Source: Deltaproteobacteria bacterium (GTDB taxonomy: Bacteria; Myxococcota_A; Polyangia; Polyangiales; Houyiibacteriaceae). From it: a stretch of 43,351 nucleotides of DNA. The notes beneath the pieces are model-generated. The model ran no database searches and had not been told where the DNA came from. It saw nothing but the letters and a program-made list of their open reading frames with translations. Below are positions 9,375 through 18,692 of the stretch, in pieces; position 1 is the first letter of the stretch, and each line of letters starts with the position of its first letter. The translations under genes were made by a program, and so were the position numbers. The DNA lies in assembly GCA_013151775.1 (NCBI GenBank), contig JAADHO010000418.1:1-43351 (forward strand). The letters are read 5' to 3'.

Positions 9375-10252
9375 CAGAACGCCCTCCGGTAGCTGGCCGC
9401 GCAGCCGTGTCCGTCGCAGAAGGCGCCCACGCGGGTCGCCGGCTCGTCGGCGTCGGAGTTGGCGGTGAGCAGCAGCACGAAGCCCAAGATCGCCACCGCG
9501 GCGCCGGAGATCCACAGGGCGTCCGTGGCGATCACGGCGCGGCGCGCTCGGCTGCGGTCTCCGGCCAAGTCCACATTGGAAGGGCAGCGATTGTTCGGGC
9601 AATTTGCCTCGAGTCCGTCCACCCGCGACTTGGCGATCAAGGCCAGCACGCCGCTCGCTAGAATCAGCCCACCGCCAGAGGCCGTGACGACCCAAGCTCG
9701 GCGCGTGGCGCTGCTCATGCGCGTCGCCTCGTTCGCGCGCTGACGTTCCCTGTCCGCACGCGCCTCCGCCTCCTGCCGCTCGTGCTCGGCCTGCGCTTGG
9801 CCCGCCACGGCGCGCTGTCGCTGCGTCTCCACCTCGTCCTGTTCGGCGAGCCGGGCTCGCATGCGCTCGAGGCGTGCGCTGAGCTGCGGTGCCCCCGGGT
9901 TCTCCGGATCCGTCTCGAGGTAGCGCGCCAGAGACTCCGTCGCGCGCTCGAAATCCGCTCCATCACGATACGCCACGAAGGCGTTGAAGAGCATCTCCGA
10001 GCGATGCGAGAGTCGATACGCCTGCTCGAACTCATCCCCCGCCTCCACGTAGCGGCCGGTGCGGAAGAGCGCCTGCGCGACCTGAAAATGTCCGCGCGCC
10101 GCGCCGTCGTCGAGCTCCACACCCATCATCGGGCGAGGCTCCTCCTCGGCGCTCGCCGTGGGCGCCGGTGCCTCCGTCTGAGCCTCGACGTGAGGCATGG
10201 CCAAGGCCGTCCACGCCAACGCGGCCGCGATTCGAATCGAAATGGTCTTCAA
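9374..10252 (-). CDS. TPR protein with two C-terminal TM segments, paralogue of 5515-6420
   Basis: FQVAQALFRTGRYVEAGDEFEQAYRLSHRSEMLFNAFVAYRDGADFERATESLARYL; C-terminus CDGHGCAASYRRAF. Confidence 0.78.
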   Translation of the reverse strand: MKTISIRIAAALAWTALAMPHVEAQTEAPAPTASAEEEPRPMMGVELDDGAARGHFQVAQALFRTGRYVEAGDEFEQAYRLSHRSEMLFNAFVAYRDGADFERATESLARYLETDPENPGAPQLSARLERMRARLAEQDEVETQRQRAVAGQAQAEHERQEAEARADRERQRANEATRMSSATRRAWVVTASGGGLILASGVLALIAKSRVDGLEANCPNNRCPSNVDLAGDRSRARRAVIATDALWISGAAVAILGFVLLLTANSDADEPATRVGAFCDGHGCAASYRRAF

Positions 10253-10371
10253 GTTGCCCTCCTAAGAGCCGAATTCTAACCAACGTGGGAGACGCCCGAC
10301 GTCGTGTCCGGAGGCGTTCCTCCTTCGTGTGTACGGTCGAGCTACGCCCTCGGTTCGACGAACATCGAGCC

Positions 10372-11685
10372 CTATGCCCTGCGCGTCAATGTGATGAGGC
10401 GCTGTTCGCGGTTCAGCTCCTCGCGCAGGCTCGTGGCGTTGAGCTCGCACATCGGGATCATGCGGCCTCTGACCGGCACCCGGAACGCGCAGGAGTCGAG
10501 GCGAGCCTTGCCTTCTTCCGTGTCGAACTCCTCGGGGCTCATGAAGTCGTGCATCACGATGGCGAAGGGCGAGATGGAGCAGCGGGCTCCGCGGGCCCAA
10601 GCGGCCACGAACGCCGGCAGCCAGCGTCGCTCGGTCGCCGCGCGATAGATCGCGTAGGCGGGCCAGCTCAGCAGCTGTCGGGGCTGACGCGCGAAGAGCC
10701 CCAAGAAGCGCCCGATGGCCTCCGCGCCCTCGGCGTCGTCCGTGTTGAAGTGTGCGGTCTCCCCTCGCTCCAACTCTCGCAGGAAGCGCGCGTCGATCTG
10801 TGCGTCCTCGCGCGCCACCTCCACCACCTCGAGGCGTTCTCCGAAGCGCACGACGAAGAAGAGGCTGACGCGGTTGCAGGCCTGATGACCGAAGTGGAAG
10901 GTGTGGGGGTTCAGCCTGCGGCCCGCGCCTTGCTCGACGCGTCGCCACAGGCTCTCCCCTCGCATGCTGTCGGCGCGCGTGCGGCCCACGCCCGCTGTGG
11001 GCATCAGGCCGATCAGGCGAAAGGCGTCGGCGTTCTCCATGGTGAAGCGCACGAGGGCGGGGATATCGTCCACGTTCTCGGGCGTGACGGTGACCGTGTG
11101 AGCCGCGTGGAGCGGCCCCTTGCTGCGTCTTCGGGCGTCTCTGATCAACGCTGCGAAGCGCTCCCGCACGACCATCAGCTCGGTCTCGCTCGCTCCCCTC
11201 TCGTAGCCGTCGCGCCCGCGCTGTGTGCTGTCCACGTGGATCGAGATCTTCTGCAGACCCGCCTCGCACAGCGTGTCGAGGTAGCTCGAATCCCGCGCGA
11301 GGGTCTGCCCATTGGTCATCAGCATGGGGTCGAGGCCGATCTCCCGTGCGTAGCGCACGATGCGCGCGAGCTCATGGGCGGGCATCAGCGTGACCTCACC
11401 GGCCGTGATCTGCGCGTTGCCGCCCGGTCCGAGGTGGGCTCGCAGGGCGTCGAGCTGCGTCATGACCTGCTCGAAGGTCAAGGGCGGCGTCTTCTGAGCG
11501 GTGGGCGCCAAGTAGCAGGCCGTGCAGGAGAAGTCGCAGGCCTCGAGCACGCCGTGGGTTGCCCCGCAGCCGGCGTTGCGCTTGCCGAGCCACTGACGTG
11601 GCAGCTCGCGCACTGCCCTGGGCAATCCGTTGGCGACGCGCTCGCAGCTGCGCTTCAACTCGTCGTGTGGAGGCCGATACGCCAT
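10372..11685 (-). CDS. Radical SAM protein of unassigned subfamily
   Basis: CDFSCTACYL (CxxxCxxC) motif; GGNAQITAGEVTL; MLMTNGQTL; start uncertain (ATG at 11685 or upstream). Confidence 0.82.
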   Translation of the reverse strand: MAYRPPHDELKRSCERVANGLPRAVRELPRQWLGKRNAGCGATHGVLEACDFSCTACYLAPTAQKTPPLTFEQVMTQLDALRAHLGPGGNAQITAGEVTLMPAHELARIVRYAREIGLDPMLMTNGQTLARDSSYLDTLCEAGLQKISIHVDSTQRGRDGYERGASETELMVVRERFAALIRDARRRSKGPLHAAHTVTVTPENVDDIPALVRFTMENADAFRLIGLMPTAGVGRTRADSMRGESLWRRVEQGAGRRLNPHTFHFGHQACNRVSLFFVVRFGERLEVVEVAREDAQIDARFLRELERGETAHFNTDDAEGAEAIGRFLGLFARQPRQLLSWPAYAIYRAATERRWLPAFVAAWARGARCSISPFAIVMHDFMSPEEFDTEEGKARLDSCAFRVPVRGRMIPMCELNATSLREELNREQRLITLTRRA

Positions 11686-11833
11686 GCCGCGTCGAACATT
11701 CGCGAGGGCCCTGCGCAGCCTGGTTTCAGCGAACACGTGATGCCTATGCACGAGTCCGCGTTTCGTGACGTCTGGACGCCCGACTGGGGTGCCCACTGGC
11801 GGGGAGTGGGACTTTGGCGCTAAATACGCCTTC

Positions 11834-12469
11834 ATGCGTCCCGTCTTCATTCTCCTCCTCGTCTCCCTCGTCGCCCTCGTCGCCTGTGACAATCAGGAGC
11901 CCGCGTCCGCGGCTTCCGCCGAGGTTCAGGTCGAAAACGCTCCTGCGACGGCTCAGCCTGCGACGGCTCAGCCTGCTGCGGCACCGGCCTTGGCCGCGGC
12001 GGCTCCAACGACGCAGCAGTCGCCCGTGCTGCCCGCGAACATCGTAGGCGCCACCGAAGCGCCGCCTGGGGCCGCGCCGACGGCGGAGCCCCACGCCGTG
12101 GTCGATCCGAACGCCGCCGGGCTCGCCGAAGTTCGCGAGACGGGTGAGGCCATCGAGGCGGCGCTGAACGCGGCGGCCGAGGCGGGCGGAGACACGCCCT
12201 GCGAGCGCGGCTACAACAACCTCGTGGCCATGGTGCGTGAGCTGCGCGCCCACGTCGGCACCTCCGGGCAGCGCAACCCTCCGGATCGAGAGCCCTTCCT
12301 CGAGGCCTGCAACGACCTGCCACCCGAGGTGCAAGAGTGCCTCGTGCTGCCCTACGCTTTGGCGCACCGCATGGAGTGCCAGACGCGCAAGGACTCCCTC
12401 GATCCAGAGGTCCGCGCGCGCATCCGGGCTCTGATGAGTGGCGAGTCGGCGCCGGGTTCGGAGCAGTAG
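11834..12469 (+). CDS. Hypothetical lipoprotein with Ala/Pro-rich linker
   Basis: MRPVFILLLVSLVALVACDNQEP lipobox; APATAQPATAQPAAAP linker. Confidence 0.72.
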   Translation: MRPVFILLLVSLVALVACDNQEPASAASAEVQVENAPATAQPATAQPAAAPALAAAAPTTQQSPVLPANIVGATEAPPGAAPTAEPHAVVDPNAAGLAEVRETGEAIEAALNAAAEAGGDTPCERGYNNLVAMVRELRAHVGTSGQRNPPDREPFLEACNDLPPEVQECLVLPYALAHRMECQTRKDSLDPEVRARIRALMSGESAPGSEQ

Positions 12470-12524
12470 GGCGCCGTCCGAGTCGCGCCGCCTCTTGGGG
12501 TGAGCGTGCGTTTGCACACGTTCG

Positions 12525-14492
12525 TTGGCATCGCCTCCATGGAACCTTCCCTGCGTGCACACGCCCCACGCTGTCTCGCTTGGTCTCCTCGCGCTCCTCG
12601 CCCTCGCTTCCTGCGTCTCGCCCGCGTCCGAGGTCGCGCCACGTCGTGCGGCCATCGCCGGCGGCACGCCCGAGCCGGGTGAGCCTGCGGTGGTTGGGGT
12701 GAAGCTCGTGGGCGGCGCGGCCTCCTGCACGGGCACATTAATCTCGCCGAGCGTCGTGCTCACCGCCAAGCACTGTGTGCAGCTCTCGGGCGCCGAGGGT
12801 CCCGTACCCCCTGGTCTGCTCAGCATCACGCTGGGCTCGAGCTTGTTCGGTGGCACGGACTTTCGCGTGCGCCGTGTGGCCACGACCCCGGGCCGCTTCA
12901 GCACATCGGGGGGTCTCTCGGGCGCTCTCGTGGGCATCGACGTGGCGGTGATGACGCTTCGCCCCGACGCGGACGGAAACCTGCCGGACGTCACGCCCAT
13001 GCCCATCTTCCGGGGTGATCCAGTGGAGTTGGTCGGCCGTGACGTGACCTTCGTGGGCTATGGGCAGCGACCCGATGGCGAGTCTGGTGAGAAATACACG
13101 AAGGTGGGGCAGGTTCAGAGCGTGCGCAGCGGGGACCTCTACTCTTCGGGCAACATCTGTTCGGGAGACTCGGGCGGACCCATGATCTGGGAAGACGCAC
13201 CCGGTGGACGTGCCGTGGTCGGTGTCGCCTCCTTCGGGCAGGCCACCGTCGCGGGTCCTGCGTGTCCGAGCACGGTCGACGCACACAACGTGCTTCAGCC
13301 CTTCCTCGGGCTGATCGACACCGCGCTCTACGAGGCGGGCGATTGTCCCTTCGTGACCGAGGAGCTGTGCAACGGCCTCGACGACAACTGCGACGGAGAG
13401 ATCGACGAGGGCTGCCTCGGGCTCGGCGAGGCCTGCACGAGCGACGACGAGTGCGGCTTCGCGCAGCTGCCCGAGCGCTTCGAGCCGCGCGCCGACGCCG
13501 TGACCTGTGGCGAGACCCCGGCGGGTCGCGTGTGCACCCACACCTGCTCTCCCCTGCGGCCTCTGGAGAGCTGCGCCTTCATTCAGCACGCCTTCGACGC
13601 GGGGTCCGACGACACGCCCGGCGCCTACTGCGCTACGACCACCGGTTGCGAGGGCGCGTGTGTCGCCGGCGCGCCCGGGGCCCTCGCCAACGCTGCGGAC
13701 TGCAGCGCCGACACGGACTGCGCTTCGCTCTCCTGCTTCGATCCGGGGGACGGCCGAGCGCGCTGCCTCTCACGCTGTCAGGGAGGCGAAGGTCAGTGCG
13801 CCGTCGGGGAGGTCTGCGGGGTGAACGTGGGCGCCTGTGGAGGCTGCTTGCCCGGGGACTTCGTCAGCGGCCTCCGCGCCTTCGGGGAGGGCTGCGCCCA
13901 AGACGCCGACTGCGGCAGCGGCAGCTGCGTGATCGAGGGCGCGACGGGCTACTGCAGCGCCGCCTGCAGCACGGATGCGGACTGCCCCACGCTGGGCCAC
14001 TGTCGAGACGCCCTGTGTCGACGTGGCGCGCCCGCGGAAGACGGCGAAGCCTGCCTGACGGACGAAGACTGTGTGCGCGCCGACAGCTGTCGGGTGGACG
14101 CGGAGCGCGCCTATTGCTCGCGCTCCTGCAGCCGAGATCGCGACTGTGGCGAGGGCACGCGCTGCGACGTGGACCACTGCGCGCCGACCGGGGCCTTGCT
14201 CGGCGAGGCCTGCGCGGCCGACATGGACTGCGCCTCGGGTCGCTGCCTCGAGCTAGCCGGGGAGCGCATCTGCACGCAGCTCTGCGGCGCCTCGGCCGGC
14301 TGCCCCGTGGGTCTCGAATGCGTGCGGGGTGACGTCGCCGAGGCCTACTGTCACACGCCTGCGCCCTCGGGTGGAGGCTGTTCCGTGGGCGCCTCGAACG
14401 AAGCGCCTCCCGCGTGGCTGCTCATCGGCCTCAGCGCGCTGTTCCTCCGCCGTCGACGTCGCTTCGGGACGTCGCTTCGGGGACGGTCCTAA
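12525..14492 (+). CDS. Secreted S1-family serine protease with Cys-rich repeats and MYXO-CTERM-like tail
   Basis: Triad motifs LTAKHC, GIDVAVM, CSGDSGGPM; LCNGLDDNCDGEIDEGC metal-binding motif; tail GGGCSVGASNEAPPAWLLIGLSALFLRRRRRFG. Stop codon lies in repeat copy 3. Confidence 0.87.
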   Translation: MASPPWNLPCVHTPHAVSLGLLALLALASCVSPASEVAPRRAAIAGGTPEPGEPAVVGVKLVGGAASCTGTLISPSVVLTAKHCVQLSGAEGPVPPGLLSITLGSSLFGGTDFRVRRVATTPGRFSTSGGLSGALVGIDVAVMTLRPDADGNLPDVTPMPIFRGDPVELVGRDVTFVGYGQRPDGESGEKYTKVGQVQSVRSGDLYSSGNICSGDSGGPMIWEDAPGGRAVVGVASFGQATVAGPACPSTVDAHNVLQPFLGLIDTALYEAGDCPFVTEELCNGLDDNCDGEIDEGCLGLGEACTSDDECGFAQLPERFEPRADAVTCGETPAGRVCTHTCSPLRPLESCAFIQHAFDAGSDDTPGAYCATTTGCEGACVAGAPGALANAADCSADTDCASLSCFDPGDGRARCLSRCQGGEGQCAVGEVCGVNVGACGGCLPGDFVSGLRAFGEGCAQDADCGSGSCVIEGATGYCSAACSTDADCPTLGHCRDALCRRGAPAEDGEACLTDEDCVRADSCRVDAERAYCSRSCSRDRDCGEGTRCDVDHCAPTGALLGEACAADMDCASGRCLELAGERICTQLCGASAGCPVGLECVRGDVAEAYCHTPAPSGGGCSVGASNEAPPAWLLIGLSALFLRRRRRFGTSLRGRS

Positions 14493-14517
14493 GCAGTCAA
14501 GTTGTTGAGATGTCCCT
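14479..14517 (+). repeat. REP/RAYT-like element, copy 3
   Basis: GGGGACGGTCCTAAGCAGTCAAGTTGTTGAGATGTCCCT; terminal GGGGAC / GTCCCT inverted ends. Confidence 0.8.
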
Positions 14518-14545
14518 GAATGGGGACGCTAATGCGACGCTGGTT

Positions 14546-15523
14546 TCAGCAGCAACCGTCGCCCGTGTAGTGCCACGTCGGCTCGCTCAAGAAGAGGTCG
14601 TCGCGTCCGAGGGCAGCGAGCGCCGCGGAGGTCTTGTCGCACACGCCGAGGGGCAGGTCGCGTAGCATGAAGTGGCCTCTGCCGTCGTCGAAGGACTCTT
14701 CCTCACCCACGTAGATCGCCGTGCGGCCCGTGAAGATGCAGGGGCCGTCGTCGGGGATCGGATCCTTGATGGCGACCACCTCGACGCTCTCGAGCAGCAG
14801 ATCCTCGTCGAGGCCGTAGCGGCGCTTGTCGAGCAGGCGATAGGGTCGGCGACCACGCACCTCGACGGTGCCGAAGCCTGCCTCCACCAACGCACCGAGG
14901 TACTCGTCGAGGGGCAGGGCGCCCGAGAGGCAGGCCGCGCGCAGGGAGTCGTCTGCGGCCAGATGGGCGGGCATGGGCCGGCTCGCCACCGGATCGCTGA
15001 GCACGAGCTTCCCGTGGGGCTCGAGCACGCGATGGATCTCCGACAGGGCGCGCCCGAGGTGCTCGCGCGTGAAGATGTTGAAGAGGCAGTTCTGGGCCGC
15101 GAGACCAATGGAGGCGTCTTCCACGGGCAGCTCCAACGCGTCGCCCCGGCGCAGGTCGACGAAGCTCGGATCGAACCACTCGTTGGTCGTCGCCGCTTCG
15201 GCGAGCAGCTCGCGCGCCGTGTCGAGCATGGCGGGCACGGTGTCGATGGCGATCACGCCCGACGGCCGACGCACGAAGTAGGCGAACTGCAGCGCCTCCA
15301 TGCCGGCGCCGACGCCCACGTAGAGCACACGGCTCACGTCGGCGAGATCCCTCGGATGCACCGTCGTGCCGCAGCCGTAGTTTCGGTCGAGCATCGCCTG
15401 GGGCAGCTCGAGCCCTGGCAGCTTCCAGGCTGGCGTCTGAGTGCAGCAGAGCACAGGCATCGGCTCGGCGGCGGCCTCAGCGTAGAGTTCTTCGACGGCT
15501 TCTCGGTAGTCCATGGTCCGCAT
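14546..15523 (-). CDS. arsM: Arsenite methyltransferase of the arsenosugar-biosynthesis ArsM type
   Basis: LCCTQTPAWKLPGLELPQAMLDRNYGCGTTVHPRDLADVSRVLYVGVGAGMEALQFAYFVRRP, SAM-binding region, LLESVEVVAIKDPIPDDGPCIFTGRTAIY, C-terminal GDGCC. Confidence 0.75.
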   Translation of the reverse strand: MRTMDYREAVEELYAEAAAEPMPVLCCTQTPAWKLPGLELPQAMLDRNYGCGTTVHPRDLADVSRVLYVGVGAGMEALQFAYFVRRPSGVIAIDTVPAMLDTARELLAEAATTNEWFDPSFVDLRRGDALELPVEDASIGLAAQNCLFNIFTREHLGRALSEIHRVLEPHGKLVLSDPVASRPMPAHLAADDSLRAACLSGALPLDEYLGALVEAGFGTVEVRGRRPYRLLDKRRYGLDEDLLLESVEVVAIKDPIPDDGPCIFTGRTAIYVGEEESFDDGRGHFMLRDLPLGVCDKTSAALAALGRDDLFLSEPTWHYTGDGCC

Positions 15524-15618
15524 GTTGGCAGCCTACGTTCACGAAGCACGCGGGTTACGCCTAGGGTCCGCGCCTCACCGGCCTTGACACCACCCGAGCC
15601 ATCGTCTCCCCTACGAAG

Positions 15619-16836
15619 GTGAGTCTCTCGCGCGTCTTGGGTTCTTTCTTCGTCGTCTCGGCCAGCCTGTTGGTCCTCGCCTGCGATCCCGTACCGGCGC
15701 CCATCTCCTCCGGTCTCGCCGTCGGCGTAGCGCGCTCTTGCGTCATCGCGGCGCCACCACAGGTTGTCGACGCGGGGGTCGGGTCGGACGCGGGCTCGGG
15801 GTCCGGTGCGACGCTCACGACCGGAGGGCCGCTCTACTGTTGGGGAGACGGCGATCTCCGAGCCGTGCCCACGCAGCTCTCGATCTCGGACGCGGTGCAG
15901 GTCAGCTTGGGTGAGCCAAACTGTGTCTTGCGGCTCCGCGGTTCGGTCTCCTGTTGGGGCGAGAACTCCGCTGGCGAGGTCGGTGACGGCACGACCGAGG
16001 CTCGCCCGGACGCGCGCGCGGTGCCGGGACTCGTCGACGCCGTGCAGGTCGCGACGTCGCGCTTTCGCTCGACCGGCAGCGCCTTCGGTGGCACGCGGGC
16101 GGGCCCCGGCTTCGCCTGCGCAGTGCGCGCCCGGGGCGTCGTCTCGTGCTGGGGCGCCAACGACGCGGGGCAGCTCGGCGATGGCAGCACGACGGAGCGC
16201 CATCTGCCCACGATCGTCACTGGCATCGAGCCCGCGCTCGCAGTCGCCCTCGGCGCGCGTCACGCTTGCGCTCTGGTGGCTGGCGAGGTGTTCTGCTGGG
16301 GCGCCAACGATCGCGGTCAGCTGGGCAACTCGAACCTTGCGGACTCTCCGCGTCCCGTGCGCGTGCAGGGCGTGGAGCAGGCCACGGCGATCGCGCTCGG
16401 CGAGGCCCACTCGTGCGCGCTGCTCGCGACCGGCGAGGTGATGTGCTGGGGTCGCAACGACCTCGCGCAACTCGGTCAGGGCAGCGTGGGCGCCGATGGC
16501 AGCGTCCCTCGACTCGTCCTCGGGCTCTCGGGCGCGACCCGGATCGCCGCGGGAGCCAATCACAGCTGCGTGGCCACCGCCGAGGGTGTGCTCTGCTGGG
16601 GCGCCGACGACCAAGATCAGACGGGCGTCCCGGGGAACGGTCCTCAGGTTCAGCCCGGCATCTCCCGGCAGCTCGCGCCGGTCTCGGAGTTGAGTGCCGG
16701 TGCGGCCCACACCTGTGTCGTGACCGCGGGTGAGTTTCGTCAGGTGTTCTGCTGGGGAGCCAACGATCTCGGGCAGTTAGGCGGCGGCGACACGCAGCCC
16801 TCGTCTTTCCCGCGCAGCGTCTATTCCGTGCCCTGA
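15619..16836 (+). CDS. RCC1-repeat (regulator of chromosome condensation-like) protein
   Basis: Repeated CWGxNDxGQLGxG units (e.g. SCWGANDAGQLGDGSTTERHLPTIV, FCWGANDRGQLGNSN). ORF start approximate. Confidence 0.85.
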   Translation: MSLSRVLGSFFVVSASLLVLACDPVPAPISSGLAVGVARSCVIAAPPQVVDAGVGSDAGSGSGATLTTGGPLYCWGDGDLRAVPTQLSISDAVQVSLGEPNCVLRLRGSVSCWGENSAGEVGDGTTEARPDARAVPGLVDAVQVATSRFRSTGSAFGGTRAGPGFACAVRARGVVSCWGANDAGQLGDGSTTERHLPTIVTGIEPALAVALGARHACALVAGEVFCWGANDRGQLGNSNLADSPRPVRVQGVEQATAIALGEAHSCALLATGEVMCWGRNDLAQLGQGSVGADGSVPRLVLGLSGATRIAAGANHSCVATAEGVLCWGADDQDQTGVPGNGPQVQPGISRQLAPVSELSAGAAHTCVVTAGEFRQVFCWGANDLGQLGGGDTQPSSFPRSVYSVP

Positions 16837-16945
16837 TCGGATCCGAGCCAAGGTCTTGCGCCTTTGACGGTTCTCCTTCATCACTGCGGGCAGCCGCACG
16901 GGGTGGTTCGCGTTTCCGCCGCGCTCGGCTATGCTCGGGAGACGA

Positions 16946-18655
16946 ATGTTCAAGCCTGGAGACCAGATCGATCACTACCAGGTGATCGCCCAGCTGAAGT
17001 CGGGCGGCATGGCGACGCTCTTCCTCGCGCGCCGTCAAGGCGCTGCTGGATTCGCCAAGCACGTGGCCATCAAGCTGATCCACAGCCACCTCGCCACGAA
17101 CGACCGCTTCGTCCAGATGTTCGTAGACGAGGCCATGCTCTCGGCACGGATTCACCACCCGAACGTCGTACACGTGGAGGAACTCGGCGAGACCGAGGGC
17201 ACCTACTACCTGGTGATGGAGTACGTGCACGGCGGTTCTCTGGCGCAGCTGCTGAAGGCGCTGGCCAAGGCGCGTCGCCGGATGCTCCCAGAGCTCGCCG
17301 TCAGTATCGCCGTGGCTGTGGCCGATGGCCTGCATGCCGCCCACGAGACCACGGGCGACGACGGTCGCCTGCTGGGTGTGGTTCACCGCGACGTGACTCC
17401 CGAGAATGTGCTGATCGCCTTCAAGGGCCACGTGAAGCTGATCGACTTCGGCGTCGCCAAGGCTCGTGAGCGCACGAACCAGACGACCGCGGGCACGCTG
17501 AAGGGCAAGTTCGCCTACATGGCGCCCGAGCAGGCCAAGGGCCTCGCCGTGGACCGCCGCACGGATATCTACGCCTTGGGGATCGTGCTCTGGGAGATGC
17601 TGACCATGCGTCGGCTCTTCAAGTCCCAGAACGATCTCGAGCTCCTCGACATGGTCCGCGATCCACACGTGAGGCCGCCGAGTGAGCTCGCGCCGGGGAT
17701 CCCGCCCGCGCTGGACGCCGTCGTGCTCAAGGCCCTCGCACCCAACGCAGACGATCGCTACCCCGACGGTCGCGCGTTTCGCCGGGCCCTCGCGGACGCC
17801 GTTCCACGTGCGCTGGCCATGGACGCTTCGCACCTGAGCGATCTCATGGCCACGGTGATGCACGACGAGATCCAGCGCGAGCGCGCCTCCATTCCGGAGA
17901 GCGTCTCGGGCATCGTCGAACCTCGTGGCGCGAGCTCTGTGGATCAGGAAGAGGTGCTGCGCACGCTCACCATCGACGCCGCGGATCTGGAGAGTCCTGC
18001 GGCCACCGTGTCCTCCCGCGGTGCCGCGGCCGGTCCGCCCCGAGCCGGAGGCGCTCCACCGCCGCCACCACCAGTGGACGGTGAGCCCACGGGCGCCACG
18101 CCTGTGGTGACTCCCAGCGGGCCAGGGCGAAGTCTGGCCATCGCCGTCGTCGCCTTGATCGCGATTCTGGGGGGTGGTTTCTTTGGAGGCCGCGCGCTCT
18201 TCGCTCCGGAGGAGACCTCGAGCGTGTCCAATCCGCCTCCGCGAGTTACCACCTCCGAGACCACGGACGCGGGTCTCGCCGAGCAAGAGCAGCAGCCGGA
18301 GCCCGGCATCGCCACACCGGTTGGATCGAGCGAAGCGGACGCCGGCACCGACGCGGCCCGCGCGGCTCTAGACGTGCCACCTTCTGTCGAGCCACCAGTC
18401 GAGCCGCCTCCTGTCGCGACGCAGATGGTCGCGACGCAGATGGTCGCAACGCAGATGGTCCAGGCCGCACAGAACACATGGCATCGGCGCCCGGTACGCG
18501 AGGGGAACACGATGCGAACAGACATGACGGAGCGTCACCGCCCGACGGCAGAGATGCAGCCCGCGGCCATGATGGAGGAGGCGACGATGGTCTCCACCAC
18601 GACCATGGGTGGTCGCACCGTGGTCACTCCCTTCGTGGACAACCCGGGGTTCTGA
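16946..18655 (+). CDS. Eukaryotic-like Ser/Thr protein kinase with TM segment and repetitive tail
   Basis: VVHRDVTPENVLIAFKGHVKLIDFGVAK, GTLKGKFAYMAPEQAKG; TM SLAIAVVALIAILGGGFFGGRALF. Confidence 0.92.
   Translation: MFKPGDQIDHYQVIAQLKSGGMATLFLARRQGAAGFAKHVAIKLIHSHLATNDRFVQMFVDEAMLSARIHHPNVVHVEELGETEGTYYLVMEYVHGGSLAQLLKALAKARRRMLPELAVSIAVAVADGLHAAHETTGDDGRLLGVVHRDVTPENVLIAFKGHVKLIDFGVAKARERTNQTTAGTLKGKFAYMAPEQAKGLAVDRRTDIYALGIVLWEMLTMRRLFKSQNDLELLDMVRDPHVRPPSELAPGIPPALDAVVLKALAPNADDRYPDGRAFRRALADAVPRALAMDASHLSDLMATVMHDEIQRERASIPESVSGIVEPRGASSVDQEEVLRTLTIDAADLESPAATVSSRGAAAGPPRAGGAPPPPPPVDGEPTGATPVVTPSGPGRSLAIAVVALIAILGGGFFGGRALFAPEETSSVSNPPPRVTTSETTDAGLAEQEQQPEPGIATPVGSSEADAGTDAARAALDVPPSVEPPVEPPPVATQMVATQMVATQMVQAAQNTWHRRPVREGNTMRTDMTERHRPTAEMQPAAMMEEATMVSTTTMGGRTVVTPFVDNPGF
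18413..18460. repeat. In-frame 15-bp tandem repeat (3 copies) encoding VATQM
   Basis: gtcgcgacgcagatg gtcgcgacgcagatg gtcgcaacgcagatg gtc. Confidence 0.9.
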
Positions 18656-18692
18656 AGCGCGTGGCGAGTCGCCCGGACTCGTCCCGTCCGAG

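Noticed and set aside
10168-11823. 551-aa plus-strand ORF
   Set aside because: Antisense of the radical SAM gene.
16217-18286. 689-aa minus-strand ORF
   Set aside because: Antisense to RCC1 and STPK genes; Arg-rich shadow ORF.
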